Assembly (NCBI GenBank): GCA_015478765.1
Contig: JADMKR010000193.1
Span: 1-16,508, forward strand
DNA from: Flavobacterium sp.
GTDB taxonomy: Bacteria; Bacteroidota; Bacteroidia; Flavobacteriales; Flavobacteriaceae
Length of the DNA stretch: 16,508 bases
Direction of reading: 5' to 3'
This document shows positions 15,728 to 16,508 of the stretch, piece after piece (within the stretch, counting starts at the first letter, position 1; each line of letters starts with the position of its first letter). The translations under genes and the position numbers were made by a program. The notes below the pieces were generated by a model that saw only the letters and a program-made list of their open reading frames with translations, searched no databases and was not told the origin of the DNA.

Positions 15728-15774
15728 GGCGATGCAATCGCTAATTTAGAACTGGAATTCTGATTATATATGAG

Positions 15775-15782
15775 TAATTTTA
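15775..15782 (+). promoter_or_regulatory. Putative -7 element of folB
   Basis: TAATTTTA matches TAnnTTTG except the last base and lies 20 bases before the folB ATG. The -33 region (CTGG at N19) is weak. Confidence 0.4.
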
Positions 15783-15801
15783 TACCATAAAATCATATGT
15801 G

Positions 15802-16161
15802 ATGGGCAGTATAACCTTAAAAAATATCCGTACATTCTCGTATCACGGCTGTCTAGCCGAAGAAGGTAAAATCGGATCTGAGTATTCAGTAGACCTTGAA
15901 GTTAAAACCGATTTACGTAAGTCGGCGCAATCAGATCGTCTCGAAGACACGATCGACTATGTGACTCTAAATCGTATCGTGGTCGAGGAAATGGGGATTA
16001 GATCTAATTTGCTCGAATATGTGGCTCATCGAATTATCAAACGAATATTTGATGAACTACCGGAAGTTTCCAGAATTGCGCTTGCTGTTTCAAAACTTAA
16101 TCCGCCTTTGGGAGGAGATGTGGAAGCGGTGACCATAACCATGGAAGAATATCGGGAATAG
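15802..16161 (+). CDS. folB: Dihydroneopterin aldolase
   Basis: 119-residue enzyme of folate synthesis that cleaves 7,8-dihydroneopterin to 6-hydroxymethyl-dihydropterin and glycolaldehyde. It shows YHGCLAEEGKIG (14-25, with the pterin-binding/catalytic Glu region), the DTIDY block (Tyr53), 'LLEYVAHRII' (70-79) and the catalytic-Lys segment 'AVSKLNPPLGGDVEAV' (Lys98). Length is normal. A GTG directly precedes the ATG in frame (15799), but the ATG at 15802 is the natural start. It is divergent from glnS, and tRNA-Cys lies 76 bp downstream on the same strand with its own promoter. Other folate genes are not in the window. Confidence 0.94.
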   Translation: MGSITLKNIRTFSYHGCLAEEGKIGSEYSVDLEVKTDLRKSAQSDRLEDTIDYVTLNRIVVEEMGIRSNLLEYVAHRIIKRIFDELPEVSRIALAVSKLNPPLGGDVEAVTITMEEYRE

Positions 16162-16193
16162 CGGCGTAAGTAACCTAAATTTCGCACAAAACA

Positions 16194-16224
16194 TTTTAAT
16201 CTTTAAAGATTTTAGTTACATTTG
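16194..16224 (+). promoter_or_regulatory. Promoter of tRNA-Cys
   Basis: TTTT (16194-16197), 19 bases, then TACATTTG (16217-16224), a perfect -7 box. The expected start near 16231 is 7 bases before the mature tRNA. The spacer contains a perfect 14-bp palindrome, AATCTTTAAAGATT (16198-16211). Confidence 0.6.
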
Positions 16225-16237
16225 CCGTCCACAACAT

Positions 16238-16308
16238 GGCGTCGTGGCCGAGTGGCTAGGCTGGGCTCTGCAAAAGCTCCTACTGCGGTTCGAATCCGCA
16301 CGATGCCT
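16238..16308 (+). tRNA. tRNA-Cys (GCA anticodon)
   Basis: 71-nt cloverleaf. Acceptor arms GGCGTCG (16238-16244) and CGATGCC (16301-16307) pair with one G-T. D-arm GCC/GGC. Anticodon stem GGGCT/AGCTC around CTGCAAA with anticodon GCA at 16270-16272. Four-base variable loop. T-arm TGCGG-TTCGAAT-CCGCA (16284-16300). Discriminator U at 16308, as expected for Cys. The 3' CCA is not encoded. Confidence 0.96.
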
Positions 16309-16309
16309 C

Positions 16310-16340
16310 AAGAAGCTGTCTTTTCAGACAGCTTCTTTTA
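16310..16340 (+). terminator. Rho-independent terminator of tRNA-Cys
   Basis: A perfect 10-bp stem, AGAAGCTGTC (16311-16320) with GACAGCTTCT (16327-16336), closes the loop TTTTCA and is followed by T's. It begins two bases after the tRNA. Confidence 0.92.
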
Positions 16341-16383
16341 TTTTTAGGAAAAATAAGGTAAAGCCGGACGATGCCTCTGAAAG
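16329..16383. repeat. 55-bp direct repeat, copy 1
   Basis: Identical to 16454-16508 at an offset of exactly 125 bases. It begins in the 3' arm of the tRNA terminator and ends with a tRNA-Cys-like 3' end (CCGGACGATGCCTC at 16364-16377). Confidence 0.93.
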
Positions 16384-16389
16384 CTGATC
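16364..16389 (+). repeat. Decayed copy of the tRNA-Cys 3' end and flank
   Basis: CCGGACGATGCCTC matches the tRNA 3' end CCGCACGATGCCTC at 13 of 14 bases, and the following GAAAGCTG resembles the start of the tRNA terminator (AGAAGCTG). The rest of the tRNA is absent, so it is not a functional gene. Confidence 0.65.
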
Positions 16390-16424
16390 GATAAGGAAGT
16401 TTTTTGAACCAATAATAGAAGGTG

Positions 16425-16470
16425 AACGATGTTTATGAAACTGTCTGAAAAGGCAGCTTCTTTTATTTTT
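16425..16470 (+). repeat. Decayed copy of tRNA-Cys tail plus terminator
   Basis: AACGATG at 16425-16431, then a hairpin at 16437-16460 (GAA-A-CTGTCT with AGGCAG-C-TTC around GAAA, one A-C mismatch and one G-T pair) and a T-rich tract. In order and register it parallels the real tRNA 3' end and terminator at 16299-16340 with a few substitutions and a one-base gap. The hairpin may still terminate transcription weakly. Confidence 0.5.
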
Positions 16471-16508
16471 AGGAAAAATAAGGTAAAGCCGGACGATGCC
16501 TCTGAAAG
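16454..16508. repeat. 55-bp direct repeat, copy 2 (runs to the window edge)
   Basis: Identical to 16329-16383. The match is unbroken at the last base of the window, so the repeat unit may be longer or continue as a tandem array beyond it. Confidence 0.93.

Noticed and set aside
1..16508. CRISPR array, insertion sequence, prophage or toxin-antitoxin genes
   Set aside because: No regularly spaced repeats, transposase, phage or toxin family members were seen on either strand; the only repeats are the tRNA-linked ones at the right end and a coding microrepeat.

Overview
The window is a housekeeping stretch of a Bacteroidota chromosome, probably class Bacteroidia in the broad sense (Flavobacteriia, Sphingobacteriia or Cytophagia). 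Three things point there. The promoters that can be read have the form TTG/TTTG-N17-20-TAnnTTTG, and no strong Shine-Dalgarno sequences are evident. The protein families are typical of the phylum: DUF4175, OmpH-like lipoproteins, PorT-like beta-barrels, and YbeY with Asp as third metal ligand. The gene set DUF4175/ybeY/mnmG/methyltransferase/ompH with gltX, SPFH, ytxH, glnS and folB nearby is also familiar from it. There is no phage, transposase, toxin or CRISPR gene. All twelve protein genes look intact.

Layout. 2-1720 (-): Pif1-like SF1B helicase. 1826-2404 (-): OmpH/Skp-like lipoprotein with its own promoter and terminator. 2474-9014 (-): likely operon transcribed as DUF4175 membrane protein, ybeY (ATGA overlap), mnmG (short overlap), then a SAM methyltransferase 64 bp later. 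9146-10651 (+): gltX, divergent from that operon. 10648-11883 (-): a PorT-like barrel gene followed by a small secreted protein gene, whose stop shares the bases CTAG with the gltX stop. 11954-12961 (+): SPFH/band-7 protein, separated by a bidirectional terminator from ytxH (-). 13596-15680 (-): glnS with an unusual 134-residue C-terminal tail. 15802-16161 (+): folB. 16238-16308 (+): tRNA-Cys(GCA) with a terminator. The last 200 bp hold decayed copies of the tRNA 3' end and its terminator, plus a 55-bp direct repeat at 125-bp spacing.

Functionally the window is rich in translation: two aminoacyl-tRNA synthetases (Glu, Gln), a tRNA wobble-uridine modification enzyme (MnmG), an rRNA maturation endonuclease (YbeY) and a tRNA. 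Envelope proteins (OmpH-like, barrel, secreted protein, DUF4175, SPFH) and a DNA helicase make up most of the rest.

The most notable non-coding signal is a perfect 16-bp ParB-binding parS palindrome (5267-5282) at the ybeY/mnmG junction. A 15/16 copy lies directly after the mnmG stop (3371-3386) and a degenerate 13/16 copy inside the DUF4175 gene (8227-8242). This suggests the locus is part of the chromosome-partition (origin-proximal) domain. The second notable signal is the decayed duplication downstream of tRNA-Cys. I did not find a clearly novel multi-gene system.
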